Shown: piece by piece, positions 34,788 to 43,469 of the stretch | Layout: each line of letters opens with the position of its first letter | How positions within the stretch are numbered: position 1 is the stretch's first letter | Source of the DNA: CAYUTA01 sp964447605 | Lineage (GTDB): Bacteria > Bacillota > Clostridia > Christensenellales > CAG-138 | NCBI GenBank assembly: GCA_964447605.1 | Contig: CAYUTA010000002.1 | Location: 21,399-85,398 of the forward strand | Direction of reading: 5' to 3' | DNA length: 64,000 nt | The notes under the pieces: generated by a model | The model's database searches: none | The model's input: the letters and a program-made list of their open reading frames with translations, nothing else | What the model was told of the DNA's origin: nothing | Position numbers and translations under genes: made by a program

Positions 34788-36139
34788 TGCTCCGTTTCCT
34801 CCTCGTATATAATATGCAGTATCCGCCTGGTCTCAACCGTAATCGCGGCTTTTTGGCCGACCTCGTATCCGCCCACCCAGTATACCTCGCGCCCGGACGC
34901 CAGCAACGGCATATCCCGCAGATGGCGCGGGATTTTTTTATCGGTCAGATAGTCCGAAAGCTTCCGTTCACCGGGCGCGCCAAGCGGAAAAAAACGGTCT
35001 CCGTCACGCCTTGTGCGCACCAAGAGGTCCACCGGCAGCTTATCCGCGTCCAGATAGGCCTCCCTGCCGTCGGCCGGCCTGCGGAATGCTCCGGCCTCCC
35101 CGGCAATTAGCCGCCCGCCGCCCGGCAGCCGCGTTTGGCCCGGGATAACGAATGCAACCGCATATGCCTTTGGGCCTGGATAAACGCCCACATACAGGCA
35201 CGCGCCGTCCACCCATGCGCCGCGTCCGCCGCGCAGTTCGATACAGGTGCCCGTTTGTGCGGTAAGCAGCGCGCAAACGCGCCGGATATCCGCCCCGGTT
35301 ACATTGCCGCTTTCCAGCAGCAACCTGCGCACCGCTCTGGACAAAACGGGCGGCGCCTGCCCGGCAAGCATGGCCCGGTCATACCCATGGATCCGCGAAG
35401 CGCTTTCAAGCGCCTCCTCCGCCAGCCGTTCCAAAAACGCGTCGTCCTGCGCAGCCAGCCGCGCCGTCTGCGCAAGCGCCTGCGCCGCTTTGGGGTTGAA
35501 CGATGCAAGCAGCGGCATGAGCTCATGCCGGATGCGGCCGCGCGTTTGATCAGCGGACGCATTGGTTTGGTCAACGCGGTACGTCAATCCGTTTTCGGCA
35601 AGGTACGCCTCGATCAAGGCGCGGCCGACGCGCAGCAACGGCCGGGCAAGATCGCCGTTTCGGGGCCGCATGGCCGCAAGCCCGCTTGTTCCGCACCCGC
35701 GCAGCAGATGCATCAGCAGCGTTTCCGCCTGATCGTCGCGGTGATGCGCGGTCATGATACAGTCCGCGCCCGCCTCTTTTGCCGCCCTGCGCAAAAACGC
35801 GTAGCGCAGCGTGCGCGCGGCCTGTTCGAGCGACTGTCCCTCTGCCGCGGCGTATGCGGGCACGTCCGCCCGCTCCACGCTAAGCGGCACCTCCAGTTCG
35901 CGGCAGAATGCGCGGCAAAACGCCTCGTCCGCATCCGCAGCCTCGCCGCGGATGCCATGGTGCAGGTGCGCTGCATATACCGCGGCAAGCGCGCCCTCCT
36001 CACACAACCGACGCAAAGCATGGGTCAACGCAACAGAGTCCGCGCCGCCCGACAGGCCGATGAGCACGGTATCGGCGCCGCTCACCCCGCAGTTGTGCAG
36101 CATCGATTCTGTTAAAATGCGCACCGCATACTTCTCCAT
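34784..36139 (-). CDS. tilS: tRNA(Ile)-lysidine synthetase
   Basis: 451 residues. The N-type ATP-pyrophosphatase P-loop GLSGGADSVAL lies near residue 28, followed by HLHHGIRG and MTAHHRDDQAETLLM. The C-terminal TilS domain ends with RRDGDRFFPLGAPGERKLSDYL. It converts the CAU anticodon wobble base of tRNA-Ile to lysidine and is essential. It leads the tilS-hpt operon behind a good promoter. Confidence 0.96.
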   Translation of the reverse strand: MEKYAVRILTESMLHNCGVSGADTVLIGLSGGADSVALTHALRRLCEEGALAAVYAAHLHHGIRGEAADADEAFCRAFCRELEVPLSVERADVPAYAAAEGQSLEQAARTLRYAFLRRAAKEAGADCIMTAHHRDDQAETLLMHLLRGCGTSGLAAMRPRNGDLARPLLRVGRALIEAYLAENGLTYRVDQTNASADQTRGRIRHELMPLLASFNPKAAQALAQTARLAAQDDAFLERLAEEALESASRIHGYDRAMLAGQAPPVLSRAVRRLLLESGNVTGADIRRVCALLTAQTGTCIELRGGRGAWVDGACLYVGVYPGPKAYAVAFVIPGQTRLPGGGRLIAGEAGAFRRPADGREAYLDADKLPVDLLVRTRRDGDRFFPLGAPGERKLSDYLTDKKIPRHLRDMPLLASGREVYWVGGYEVGQKAAITVETRRILHIIYEEETEQ

Positions 36140-36153
36140 TATTTAATTGTTTT

Positions 36154-36182
36154 ATTGTACCCGCTGCCGCAGAATTTGACAA
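36154..36182 (-). promoter_or_regulatory. SigmaA promoter of tilS-hpt(-ftsH)
   Basis: On the minus strand TTGTCA (36182-36177), a 17-base spacer and TACAAT (36159-36154) lie 15 bases before the tilS start. Confidence 0.65.
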
Positions 36183-36228
36183 GAGCGAACCAAAAAATCC
36201 ATCAAACGATTTCATGCAGAACACGATT

Positions 36229-36257
36229 TTGACAAAATCCGCCATTGCCGGTATACT
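36229..36257 (+). promoter_or_regulatory. SigmaA promoter of radC
   Basis: Consensus TTGACA (36229-36234), a 17-base spacer and TATACT (36252-36257), 27 bases before the radC ATG. It diverges from the tilS promoter. Confidence 0.75.
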
Positions 36258-36284
36258 GGCTAACGGAAAGGCGGCTGTCGTTTC

Positions 36285-37088
36285 ATGTCGAACAATGCCT
36301 CCGCAACGCCGCACGCCGGCCACAGGGAACGCCTCCGCGCCCGCTATGCCGAATTTGGCGGCGAAGGTTTTTTAGACCATCAGTTTTTAGAGCTTTTATT
36401 GACCTATGCCGTGCCCAGACGCGACACCAACGAGCTTGCGCACGCTCTGCTGACGCGCTTCGGCTCGCTCGGGCAGGTCTTTTGCGCGAGCATTGCGCAG
36501 CTGCAAACCGTCGACGGCGTCGGCAAAAGCGTCGCGGTGTTTTTGCGCATGCAGAGCGACCTGATACAGCGGATCTCGCTGGCGTCGCTCGCCGACGCGC
36601 GCGGCCGCGTCAAGCTCGGCACGCCGCTTGCCGCCGCGCAGTTCGCGCTGATGCGCCTGCACGCGCATCCCTACGAAACCATGCTCATGACATGCCTCAA
36701 CAGCCGCTGCGAGGCCGTCCGCACCGAAACGCTGCAAAGGGGCTCTCTGACCGAGGCGCCCGTTTACCCCCGCGTAATCGCGGAAACCGCGCTGCTCAAT
36801 CACGCGCACAGCGTGCTGCTGATGCATAATCACCCCTCCGGCAACCCCGCGCCGTCCGAGGAGGATTCCTCCGTCACGGAAGCGGTGAAAGCCGCGCTTT
36901 CCGGCATCGGCGTGCGTCTCAGCGACCACCTGATCGTCGGCGGCGCGTTCGTATACAGCTATTCGGCGGACGTGCTGATCGACCTCTCCGCCAGTCGGCC
37001 AAAAACGCTCTCCCTTGCGGATTTTGCTTCCGCGCCGGCCGCCGGTTCAGGCGCTTTGCTCCGGGTGATGGAGGCGTATTCCGACTAG
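36285..37088 (+). CDS. radC: RadC family protein (JAB/MPN domain)
   Basis: 267 residues. An N-terminal helix-hairpin-helix-like region (LQTVDGVGKSVAVFL) precedes the JAMM-type metal motif HNHPSGNPAPSEED and GVRLSDHLIVGG. RadC-family proteins are linked to DNA repair or recombination, but the activity is not settled. The gene has its own promoter and ends in TAG. Confidence 0.93.
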   Translation: MSNNASATPHAGHRERLRARYAEFGGEGFLDHQFLELLLTYAVPRRDTNELAHALLTRFGSLGQVFCASIAQLQTVDGVGKSVAVFLRMQSDLIQRISLASLADARGRVKLGTPLAAAQFALMRLHAHPYETMLMTCLNSRCEAVRTETLQRGSLTEAPVYPRVIAETALLNHAHSVLLMHNHPSGNPAPSEEDSSVTEAVKAALSGIGVRLSDHLIVGGAFVYSYSADVLIDLSASRPKTLSLADFASAPAAGSGALLRVMEAYSD

Positions 37089-37261
37089 GTCCGCAACGCA
37101 GCTTTGCCGTCATTTTGGATTATTAACATTTCGGATTGTTAACATTGCCTCGATATTGCCGCGTTCCATGCGTGCGGGCGTTTCATATCGTCGAACAGGC
37201 GGGAATGAGCGGTCTCTTGCATGTGTAAGCGGCAAAACCATCCGCTTGCAGGACGATTTTT

Positions 37262-37715
37262 TCATTGCGGGCCGCCGCTGTTCTTTTCCGCGGCCCCTGA
37301 CCTTTCCATCAGCGCGTTGTAACGATTTTTTGAAGTTCCGAATTTGTTAACATCGTAATTCGGAGATGGCTTCCTTTTCCTCGCGGCTCCCGGCTTTTTC
37401 TTCCAGAGCCGCAATGAGCCCGGGTACCTGCTTATGATAAAACCAGTCATAGGTGCGCTTAGCTTTTTCCGGCGTCATGCGCAACGTCTTTGCGATTGCG
37501 GAATAGGACGCTTTTTCCTCTTTCCGCAGCGCTACGACGCGGGCAATCGTTTCCTCGCTCAATTTGGGCTTATATGGCGGCAGGCCCCTGATAAACCACA
37601 TCGGCCTTCCCGGTTCCCCCTCCCGGTATTCGTCCAGGATATATTTGATACCCGAATTCCAGGTAAGCTATACAAAGCGACTTGTCCCTGGAACAATCAG
37701 ACCATCTGTATTCAT
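37262..37715 (-). pseudogene. Decayed small helix-turn-helix-like gene (in-frame UAG plus frameshift)
   Basis: From ATG 37715 the frame reads MNTDGLIVPGTSRFV, then TAG (37670-37668), then protein-like text without a break: NSGIKYILDEYREG, PMWFIRGLPPYKPKL. An HTH-like part (YSAIAKTLRMTPEKAKRTYD) follows, then a Lys/Glu-rich helix to TAA at 37349. A one-base shift near 37356 continues into FGTSKNRYNALMER and a stop at 37262. Only the central piece (37347-37601) is an intact ORF. Family and function are not known to me; the sequence has the look of a Clostridial accessory gene. A CCGAATT/AATTCGG hairpin covers the frameshift site (37338-37363). Confidence 0.65.
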
Positions 37716-37746
37716 AGCTTCAGCGTACAAATTTGAGCGGCAAATG

Positions 37747-37790
37747 AAAAAAAGTAGGCTGAAATCCTTACGGTTGCTGGATTTCAGCCT
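37747..37790 (-). terminator. Intrinsic terminator of the SIMPL gene
   Basis: On the minus strand AGGCTGAAATCC pairs perfectly over 12 bases with GGATTTCAGCCT (37790-37779 and 37767-37756), followed by AC and seven Ts. Loop 11 bases. Confidence 0.9.
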
Positions 37791-37823
37791 GTTTCCATGC
37801 GGTCTGAAAAAGGGCGTGCCCGC

Positions 37824-38546
37824 CTATTCAATTAAAAAATCAACCGTCACGCGTGCCGGGACGTCGATTGCGCTGGTTTCAAAATCCACGCCGACAAGCG
37901 AGCTGTCGTCGCTGGCGGACTCCTCCACGCCCACAACCGCGCCAAGCGTCACGCCGGCCGCGCCCGCAATGGAGGCCGCCTTAAGCCGCGCGTCCGCCAT
38001 GGCTGCAAGCAACGCTTCCTGATACGCCGTCGAAGCGTCCATGATGCCGTAGGTAATGCTTTTCAACTCGCCCGCCGAGGTATCGATGATGCCGGACATG
38101 ACGCTGTTGGCCGTCGTCAGTTCATGCGCGATGATCGTGATGGTTGCCGAGGCCAGATAACCCGTGATTGCGCCGTCGGATTCACGCTGCTGGGCCGTGA
38201 TGCTGATGCCCGTGTCCGTGATGTCGCCGCGCAGCACGCCAAGCGAAAGCGCGACCTCGTATACGCTGTCAAGGTTCGCCTCGCACGACGCGTTGGCCTG
38301 CTCCGCCGTGTCCGATGTGTTTTGCACGTTGAGCGTAAGCGTCGCAAAGTCCGGCGCGGCAACAACCTTGCCAAGGCCAGAAACCGTGATGATATGCTCG
38401 TTTGGCACAAGCTCGTGATTGACAATCACCTGCGGCGTTGCCGGTTTCGGCGTGGGGCCGGGGACGATCTCCTCCGCCGCCTTACAGCCGGCAATCAGCA
38501 TGGGCGTCAGCAATGCGGCAACCAGCGCGATCCATTTCAGCTTCAT
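37824..38546 (-). CDS. SIMPL domain (DUF541) lipoprotein
   Basis: 240 residues. The signal peptide ends in LIAGC and a Pro/Thr linker follows. The domain begins ITVSGLGKVVAAPDFATLTLNV and continues with Asn/Ala-rich helices and ITAQQRESDGAITGYLAS, the usual SIMPL pattern. Members sit in the cell envelope, and their function is poorly defined. It is a single-gene transcript with a strong promoter upstream and a strong terminator downstream. Confidence 0.92.
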   Translation of the reverse strand: MKLKWIALVAALLTPMLIAGCKAAEEIVPGPTPKPATPQVIVNHELVPNEHIITVSGLGKVVAAPDFATLTLNVQNTSDTAEQANASCEANLDSVYEVALSLGVLRGDITDTGISITAQQRESDGAITGYLASATITIIAHELTTANSVMSGIIDTSAGELKSITYGIMDASTAYQEALLAAMADARLKAASIAGAAGVTLGAVVGVEESASDDSSLVGVDFETSAIDVPARVTVDFLIE

Positions 38547-38577
38547 CGTTCAGCCTCCAACGATAGATTCCGGTTTT

Positions 38578-38606
38578 AGTATACGCCATCGCCGCATTCC
38601 TGGCAA
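38578..38606 (-). promoter_or_regulatory. SigmaA promoter of the SIMPL gene
   Basis: On the minus strand TTGCCA (38606-38601), a 17-base spacer and TATACT (38583-38578), about 32 bases before the start. Confidence 0.7.
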
Positions 38607-38854
38607 GCGTTCGGCGCACCCCGGCAGGGACAAACATGAAAGCCGCCTTTTCACGCGTTTGCGTAAAAAAAGTTCATGTGTTTGGTCTGGCGCCCCGTCC
38701 GCTGCCGCGCGTCTCCCTATGCCTGTATTGATATAACCCGCTACGTACTTTGCCGCAACCGTTTCACATCCCGTTCCTCTTCCCGCATGCATACGCTTCG
38801 GCAAGGCGCTCTCCCACGCTGCCCGCGCGACGCGATTCGACATTTGGTTCCGAG

Positions 38855-38884
38855 TTGCAAACGTGCCACCAGATGTTGTATAAT
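38855..38884 (+). promoter_or_regulatory. Promoter of the ftsK-rimO-pgsA-cinA operon
   Basis: TTGCAA (38855-38860), an 18-base spacer and TATAAT (38879-38884), 25 bases before the preferred ftsK start at 38909. This placement excludes the longer upstream frame as coding. Confidence 0.65.
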
Positions 38885-38908
38885 ATATTGCATTATTGTG
38901 GGAAAGGT

Positions 38909-41560
38909 ATGGTGTTTCGTTTGGCGGCAGGCAAAACTTCCGGCAAAACAAAAGCATCCGGCGGTCGGCGCGCCCCGCGCTCCGCCGTCAGCGATGTTGA
39001 GCGCCGTCAGCGCGAGATCGCCGGCATCGCGCTCATTGCCGCCGGGGTTCTCCTTGGCGTTTATATGACGGTTTCCGCGACCGGCTTTCTCGGCACGGTC
39101 GGCGTTTCCATTCTGTTCGGCCTGTGCGGCCTTGCCTCGTACGCGCTGCCGGTTTTTTTCATTTTTCTCGGCATACTCACCATCAAGGGCGTGCGGAACG
39201 AGCGGCTTCAGGGCTCGCCCTGGTTTGTTGTGCTCGGCGCGCTTGCGCTCATGACGCTCCTCCAGGCCATCCACAACGACCCCTATCAGGGCGTTAATTA
39301 CATGCCCTATATCGATACGGCGTATCAGACCGCCTCTGCGGCGCATCTTGGCGGCGGCCTCATCGGCGCGGTGCTGTGTTACCCGCTCCAGCTGCTCGGC
39401 GGCAACGTGCTGGCCTATACGCTCACCATCGCAGTCATTCTCATCGCCATCGTGGCCGTGACGGGGCTTTCGCTTGGCGATATGTCCGCAAAGGTGGGCG
39501 AATCGATGCATACCGCCGTGCAGAGCATGCGAGACGATATCGTGGAAACCAGCCGTGAGCGAAAAAAGATGTCCACGTTCGACCTTGTGCTCGACGAGGC
39601 CAATACGCCTCCCCCAGGCAAAAAAAAGACGGCTGCGTCCAGGTCCGGAAAGCGGGTCGGCAAGCGCAAACAGAAGGCCATGCTTGACGATGTGGACGAG
39701 CTGATCTCATTCTTTCCAATTGAGGGCGAGCTTTCGGCAAAGCCCGCGAGGCATTCCGAGCTGAAGCCGCTTGCGCCCGTGGTAACGGACATCTGGGACG
39801 AGATCGAGCCGGCCGTGGACGTGCCGCTGACCATCAATCCCGTTAAGGGCGCCGCGGGCAGGCCTGCTGAAACGCCCCTCCCCGACACGGTACAGCTGTT
39901 TGGCGCGGGGACGCTGCAGCCTGAAAAACCCGCGAAGCGCGTCCCCCGTAAAAAGGCGGCCGAATCCCCTGCCGAAACCGCCGCGGCTAAGGCCGCAAAG
40001 CCCATCCGTGTGGGCGCGGAGCCAAGGGACGGCCAGGGCGACGGCCTGCCGGACATTGAATTTACCAACGCGCCGGCTTATGTGCCGCCGTCTTTTTCGC
40101 TGCTCAACGCAGCCAGCGTCAACTATGGAAAAGGCGGCGAAAGCCCGCAGGAAAAGGCAAAGCTTCTCATCGACGCGCTCGAGAGCTTTCACATCAGCGC
40201 AAAAGTCACCAACATCAGCGTCGGCCCGGTGCTTACGCGCTTTGAGCTGCAGCCCGCGCCTGGCGTGCGCGTAAGCCGCATCACATCGCTGAACAACGAC
40301 ATTGCGCTGGCGCTCGCCGCGCAGCGGGTGCGCATTGAAGCGCCCATTCCGGGCAAGTCCGCGGTAGGCATTGAAATCCCGAACAAGAACACCGTTACCG
40401 TTGTGCTGCGCGACATCGTTGAAAGCAGGGAATTTCAATCGAACGATTCGGCCGTTACGATGGCGCTTGGCAAGGACATCAGCGGCAACATCATTGTGAC
40501 CGATCTTGCGCGCATGCCGCATATGCTGATTGCAGGCGCAACCGGCAGCGGCAAGAGCGTGTGCATCAACGATATCATCATCTCGATGGTTTACAAAAGC
40601 TCGCCGGCAGATTTAAAAATGATGCTTATCGATCCCAAGATGGTCGAGCTGTCCGTGTTCAGCGTGCTGCCGCATCTGCTTATTCCAGTTGTGACCGAGC
40701 CGAAAAAGGCCGCGGGCGCGCTGCGCTGGGCAGTCAACGAAATGACGCAGCGCTATAAGAAGTTTTCCGAAGCGGGCGCGCGCGATCTCAAGCGGTATAA
40801 CCAGCTGATGGACGTACCGGAGAAGCGGCTGCCCAAGCTGGTGGTCATCATCGACGAACTGGCCGACCTGATGATGGTTTCGCCCGACGACGTGGAGGAT
40901 TCCATCTGCCGCATCGCACAACTCGGCCGCGCGGCCGGAATCCACCTGATTGTGGCGACCCAGCGGCCCAGCGCGGATATCATTACGGGGCTGATCAAGG
41001 CCAACATTCCCTCGCGCTGTGCGTTTGCGGTCAGTTCCGGCATCGATTCACGCATCATCCTCGACGCGACCGGGGCTGAAAAGCTGCTTGGCCGCGGCGA
41101 TATGCTCTTCCACCCCAACGGCGCGGGCAAACCTACACGTTTGCAGTGCGCGTTCGTCAGTGACGAGGAGGTTGAGCGCATCACCAACCATTTCAAAAAC
41201 CAGGCCGCGCCCCCCGTGTTTGACGAGCAGGTCATCGCCGACATGGACGATTCCGCAACCGGCGGCCCTGCCGGCGGCGTATACGGCGAAGGCAAGCAGG
41301 AGGACGAGCTGCTTGGCGCGGCGGTACGCGTCATCCTTGAAAACGGCGTGGCCTCCACGTCCATGCTTCAGCGCAGGCTGCGCGTGGGTTATACGCGCGG
41401 CTCGCGGCTGATCGATATCATGGAGGAGCTCGGCTACGTTTCCCCCTACGAAGGCAGCAAGCCGCGCAAGGTGCTTATCACAAAGGAGCAATACGCCGAG
41501 ACCTTCGGCGACACGCTTCCCTTTGCCGACGTAAAGACGGGGAAGGCGGACGGAGCATGA
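38909..41560 (+). CDS. ftsK: DNA translocase FtsK/SpoIIIE
   Basis: 883 residues from ATG 38909 (GGGAAAGG upstream). Four membrane segments lie in the first 190 residues, followed by a charged linker rich in Pro/Lys/Ala to about residue 410. The motor has Walker A GATGSGKSV and Walker B LVVIIDELADLMM, with LGRAAGIHLIVATQRPS. The last 70 residues form the gamma winged helix (LQRRLRVGYTRGSRLIDIMEELG) that reads chromosome polarity. It moves DNA across the division or spore septum. The stop overlaps rimO as ATGA. Confidence 0.96.
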   Translation: MVFRLAAGKTSGKTKASGGRRAPRSAVSDVERRQREIAGIALIAAGVLLGVYMTVSATGFLGTVGVSILFGLCGLASYALPVFFIFLGILTIKGVRNERLQGSPWFVVLGALALMTLLQAIHNDPYQGVNYMPYIDTAYQTASAAHLGGGLIGAVLCYPLQLLGGNVLAYTLTIAVILIAIVAVTGLSLGDMSAKVGESMHTAVQSMRDDIVETSRERKKMSTFDLVLDEANTPPPGKKKTAASRSGKRVGKRKQKAMLDDVDELISFFPIEGELSAKPARHSELKPLAPVVTDIWDEIEPAVDVPLTINPVKGAAGRPAETPLPDTVQLFGAGTLQPEKPAKRVPRKKAAESPAETAAAKAAKPIRVGAEPRDGQGDGLPDIEFTNAPAYVPPSFSLLNAASVNYGKGGESPQEKAKLLIDALESFHISAKVTNISVGPVLTRFELQPAPGVRVSRITSLNNDIALALAAQRVRIEAPIPGKSAVGIEIPNKNTVTVVLRDIVESREFQSNDSAVTMALGKDISGNIIVTDLARMPHMLIAGATGSGKSVCINDIIISMVYKSSPADLKMMLIDPKMVELSVFSVLPHLLIPVVTEPKKAAGALRWAVNEMTQRYKKFSEAGARDLKRYNQLMDVPEKRLPKLVVIIDELADLMMVSPDDVEDSICRIAQLGRAAGIHLIVATQRPSADIITGLIKANIPSRCAFAVSSGIDSRIILDATGAEKLLGRGDMLFHPNGAGKPTRLQCAFVSDEEVERITNHFKNQAAPPVFDEQVIADMDDSATGGPAGGVYGEGKQEDELLGAAVRVILENGVASTSMLQRRLRVGYTRGSRLIDIMEELGYVSPYEGSKPRKVLITKEQYAETFGDTLPFADVKTGKADGA

Positions 41561-42918
41561 AGTGCGCGGGCGAGTTGCTTTCCGGCGCCGACGCGGCCGT
41601 GCAAGCCAGAAAGGCTTCCAATTCAAAAACCGGTCGGACGGTCGGCGTCGTGTCCCTCGGTTGTGCGAAAAACCTTGTGGATACCGAGCGGATGCTCGGT
41701 TTGTTGAGCGACGCGGGCTTTTCTATCGTAAACCAACCGCAGGACGCGGATATCCTTGTGGTCAACACCTGCGGGTTCATCGAGTCCGCCAAGCAGGAAT
41801 CCATCGATACCATTCTCGAGATGGCGCAGTATAAGCGGCGCGGCCGCTGCAAGACGCTCGTGGTCACGGGCTGTCTCAGTCAGCGTTACCGTAAGGAACT
41901 GGCCGAGGAGATGCCTGAAATCGATCTTTTGCTCGGCGTGCGTGATTATGAAAAGCTTCCCGCGCTGCTTGGCGCTATCGACAGCCGCGGCAAAGCCCGC
42001 CGCATCCTCGCGACCCCGTCGTACAGCGCCTATCTGCGCATTGGCGACGGCTGCAACAACCGTTGCGCGTATTGCGCCATTCCTCTGATCCGCGGCCCGC
42101 TTTCCAGCGTTGCGCAGGACGAGCTGTTTGACGAAGCGCTGCAATTGGCCGACCGGGGCGTGACGGAGCTGACGCTCATTGCGCAGGACACCTCCGGCTA
42201 CGGCATGGACCGATACGGCGAGCCGCGTCTGGCAGGCCTGCTCAGCCGTCTTTGTGACATTGCCGCGCTGCATTGGATTCGCGTGCTTTATACCTATCCC
42301 GACACGGTCACGCCCGCGCTGATCGACTGCATCCGTACAACGGGTAAGGTTGTGCACTACCTGGACATGCCGCTGCAGCACATCAGCGACGGCGTGCTAA
42401 AGCGCATGAACCGGCGTGGCAGCGGCGCGCAGATCCGCGCACTGCTGAAATACCTGGCAAAAAATGCGCCGGACTTTATTTTGCGCACCACTATGATGGT
42501 GGGCTTCCCCGGGGAAACGGACCGTGATTTTGCGGAGCTGCTGGCGTTTTTAAGCCAATACCCGTTCGACCGCGTGGGCGCGTTTGCGTTTTCACCCGAG
42601 GAAGGGACAGCGGCGGCGGATCTGCCCGATCAGGTTGACGAAGCGGTAAAGCAGGCGCGTCTTAACGCTCTTTTGACGCAGCAGCAGGCCGTTTCCAGGC
42701 AGCGCGCCCTGCGGCGTATCGGGTCGGTTGCGGAACTGTTGGTTGAAGGCGGCGACGAGGCGCAGTTTTGGGGCCGCACCTATGCGGAAGCACCCGATGT
42801 GGACGGCCGTGTGTTCGTTCCCAAAACCGACGGCGCGCCCGAGCCCGCCGTCGGCTCATATGTACCCGTTCGGCTCGTCGGAGCGTTGGAATACGATATG
42901 ATCGGAGAATGGTTATGA
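41557..42918 (+). CDS. rimO: Ribosomal protein S12 methylthiotransferase RimO
   Basis: 453 residues. The UPF0004 domain starts near residue 28 (VGVVSLGCAKNLVDTERM) with Cys ligands for one cluster (NTCGFIE, TGCLSQRY). The radical-SAM motif is CNNRCAYCAIP, and a TRAM domain closes the protein. SLGCAKNLVD is typical of RimO rather than MiaB. It adds a methylthio group to an Asp of protein S12. The first 25 residues are an unconserved extension. It is coupled by ATGA overlaps on both sides. Confidence 0.95.
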   Translation: MKCAGELLSGADAAVQARKASNSKTGRTVGVVSLGCAKNLVDTERMLGLLSDAGFSIVNQPQDADILVVNTCGFIESAKQESIDTILEMAQYKRRGRCKTLVVTGCLSQRYRKELAEEMPEIDLLLGVRDYEKLPALLGAIDSRGKARRILATPSYSAYLRIGDGCNNRCAYCAIPLIRGPLSSVAQDELFDEALQLADRGVTELTLIAQDTSGYGMDRYGEPRLAGLLSRLCDIAALHWIRVLYTYPDTVTPALIDCIRTTGKVVHYLDMPLQHISDGVLKRMNRRGSGAQIRALLKYLAKNAPDFILRTTMMVGFPGETDRDFAELLAFLSQYPFDRVGAFAFSPEEGTAAADLPDQVDEAVKQARLNALLTQQQAVSRQRALRRIGSVAELLVEGGDEAQFWGRTYAEAPDVDGRVFVPKTDGAPEPAVGSYVPVRLVGALEYDMIGEWL

Positions 42919-43469
42919 AACATATCAATCTACCAAATCGCCTGACGCTTGTACGAATGCTGCTGGTTCCGCTGTTTATCGCGAGCTGTACCCTTCAGGC
43001 GTGGATTCCGTGGTGGGAAATTCTTGCCGCCGCCGTTTTCCTCATCGCCGCGCTGACGGATGTGGCGGACGGGCACATCGCAAGATCGCGCGGGCTGATC
43101 ACCAACTTCGGCAAGCTCATGGACCCCATTGCGGACAAGCTGCTGTTTTGCTCCGCGTTCGTGATGCTCACCTGGTTAAACCGGCTTTCCCCCATCCTGT
43201 GCATCCTGTTTATCGGGCGCGAGTTCGTCATCTCCGGCTTCCGTCTCGTTACGGCGGCAAGCGGCTCCATCATAGCCGCGAGCAATCTTGGCAAAGCTAA
43301 GACGGTTCTGCAGGCCGTCGCAATCGTGGCCATGCTGCTCGACAACCCGGTGTTTGGCAATTGGGGCGTTCCGTTTGACGGCATCGTAACCGTTCTTGCC
43401 GCAGTGTTCACCGTCTGGTCTGCGGCGGACTATATCCGGAAGAACAGAAAGGCGGTAAGCTGGGAATGA
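42915..43469 (+). CDS. pgsA: CDP-diacylglycerol-glycerol-3-phosphate 3-phosphatidyltransferase
   Basis: 184 residues. The N-terminus NLPNRLTLVRML is typical, and the CDP-alcohol phosphotransferase motif is complete: DVADGHIARSRG followed by GKLMDPIADKL. About five membrane segments. It makes phosphatidylglycerol phosphate. ATG 42915 is chosen because CGGAG lies seven bases upstream and it overlaps the rimO stop; a frame to 42768 lies wholly inside rimO. Confidence 0.95.
   Translation: MKHINLPNRLTLVRMLLVPLFIASCTLQAWIPWWEILAAAVFLIAALTDVADGHIARSRGLITNFGKLMDPIADKLLFCSAFVMLTWLNRLSPILCILFIGREFVISGFRLVTAASGSIIAASNLGKAKTVLQAVAIVAMLLDNPVFGNWGVPFDGIVTVLAAVFTVWSAADYIRKNRKAVSWE

Noticed and set aside
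25413..37715. Genome-wide UAG recoding as the explanation of in-frame ambers
   Set aside because: Intact radC, atpE, pheT and the second nucleoside permease gene all end in UAG, and both amber-containing genes also have frameshifts.
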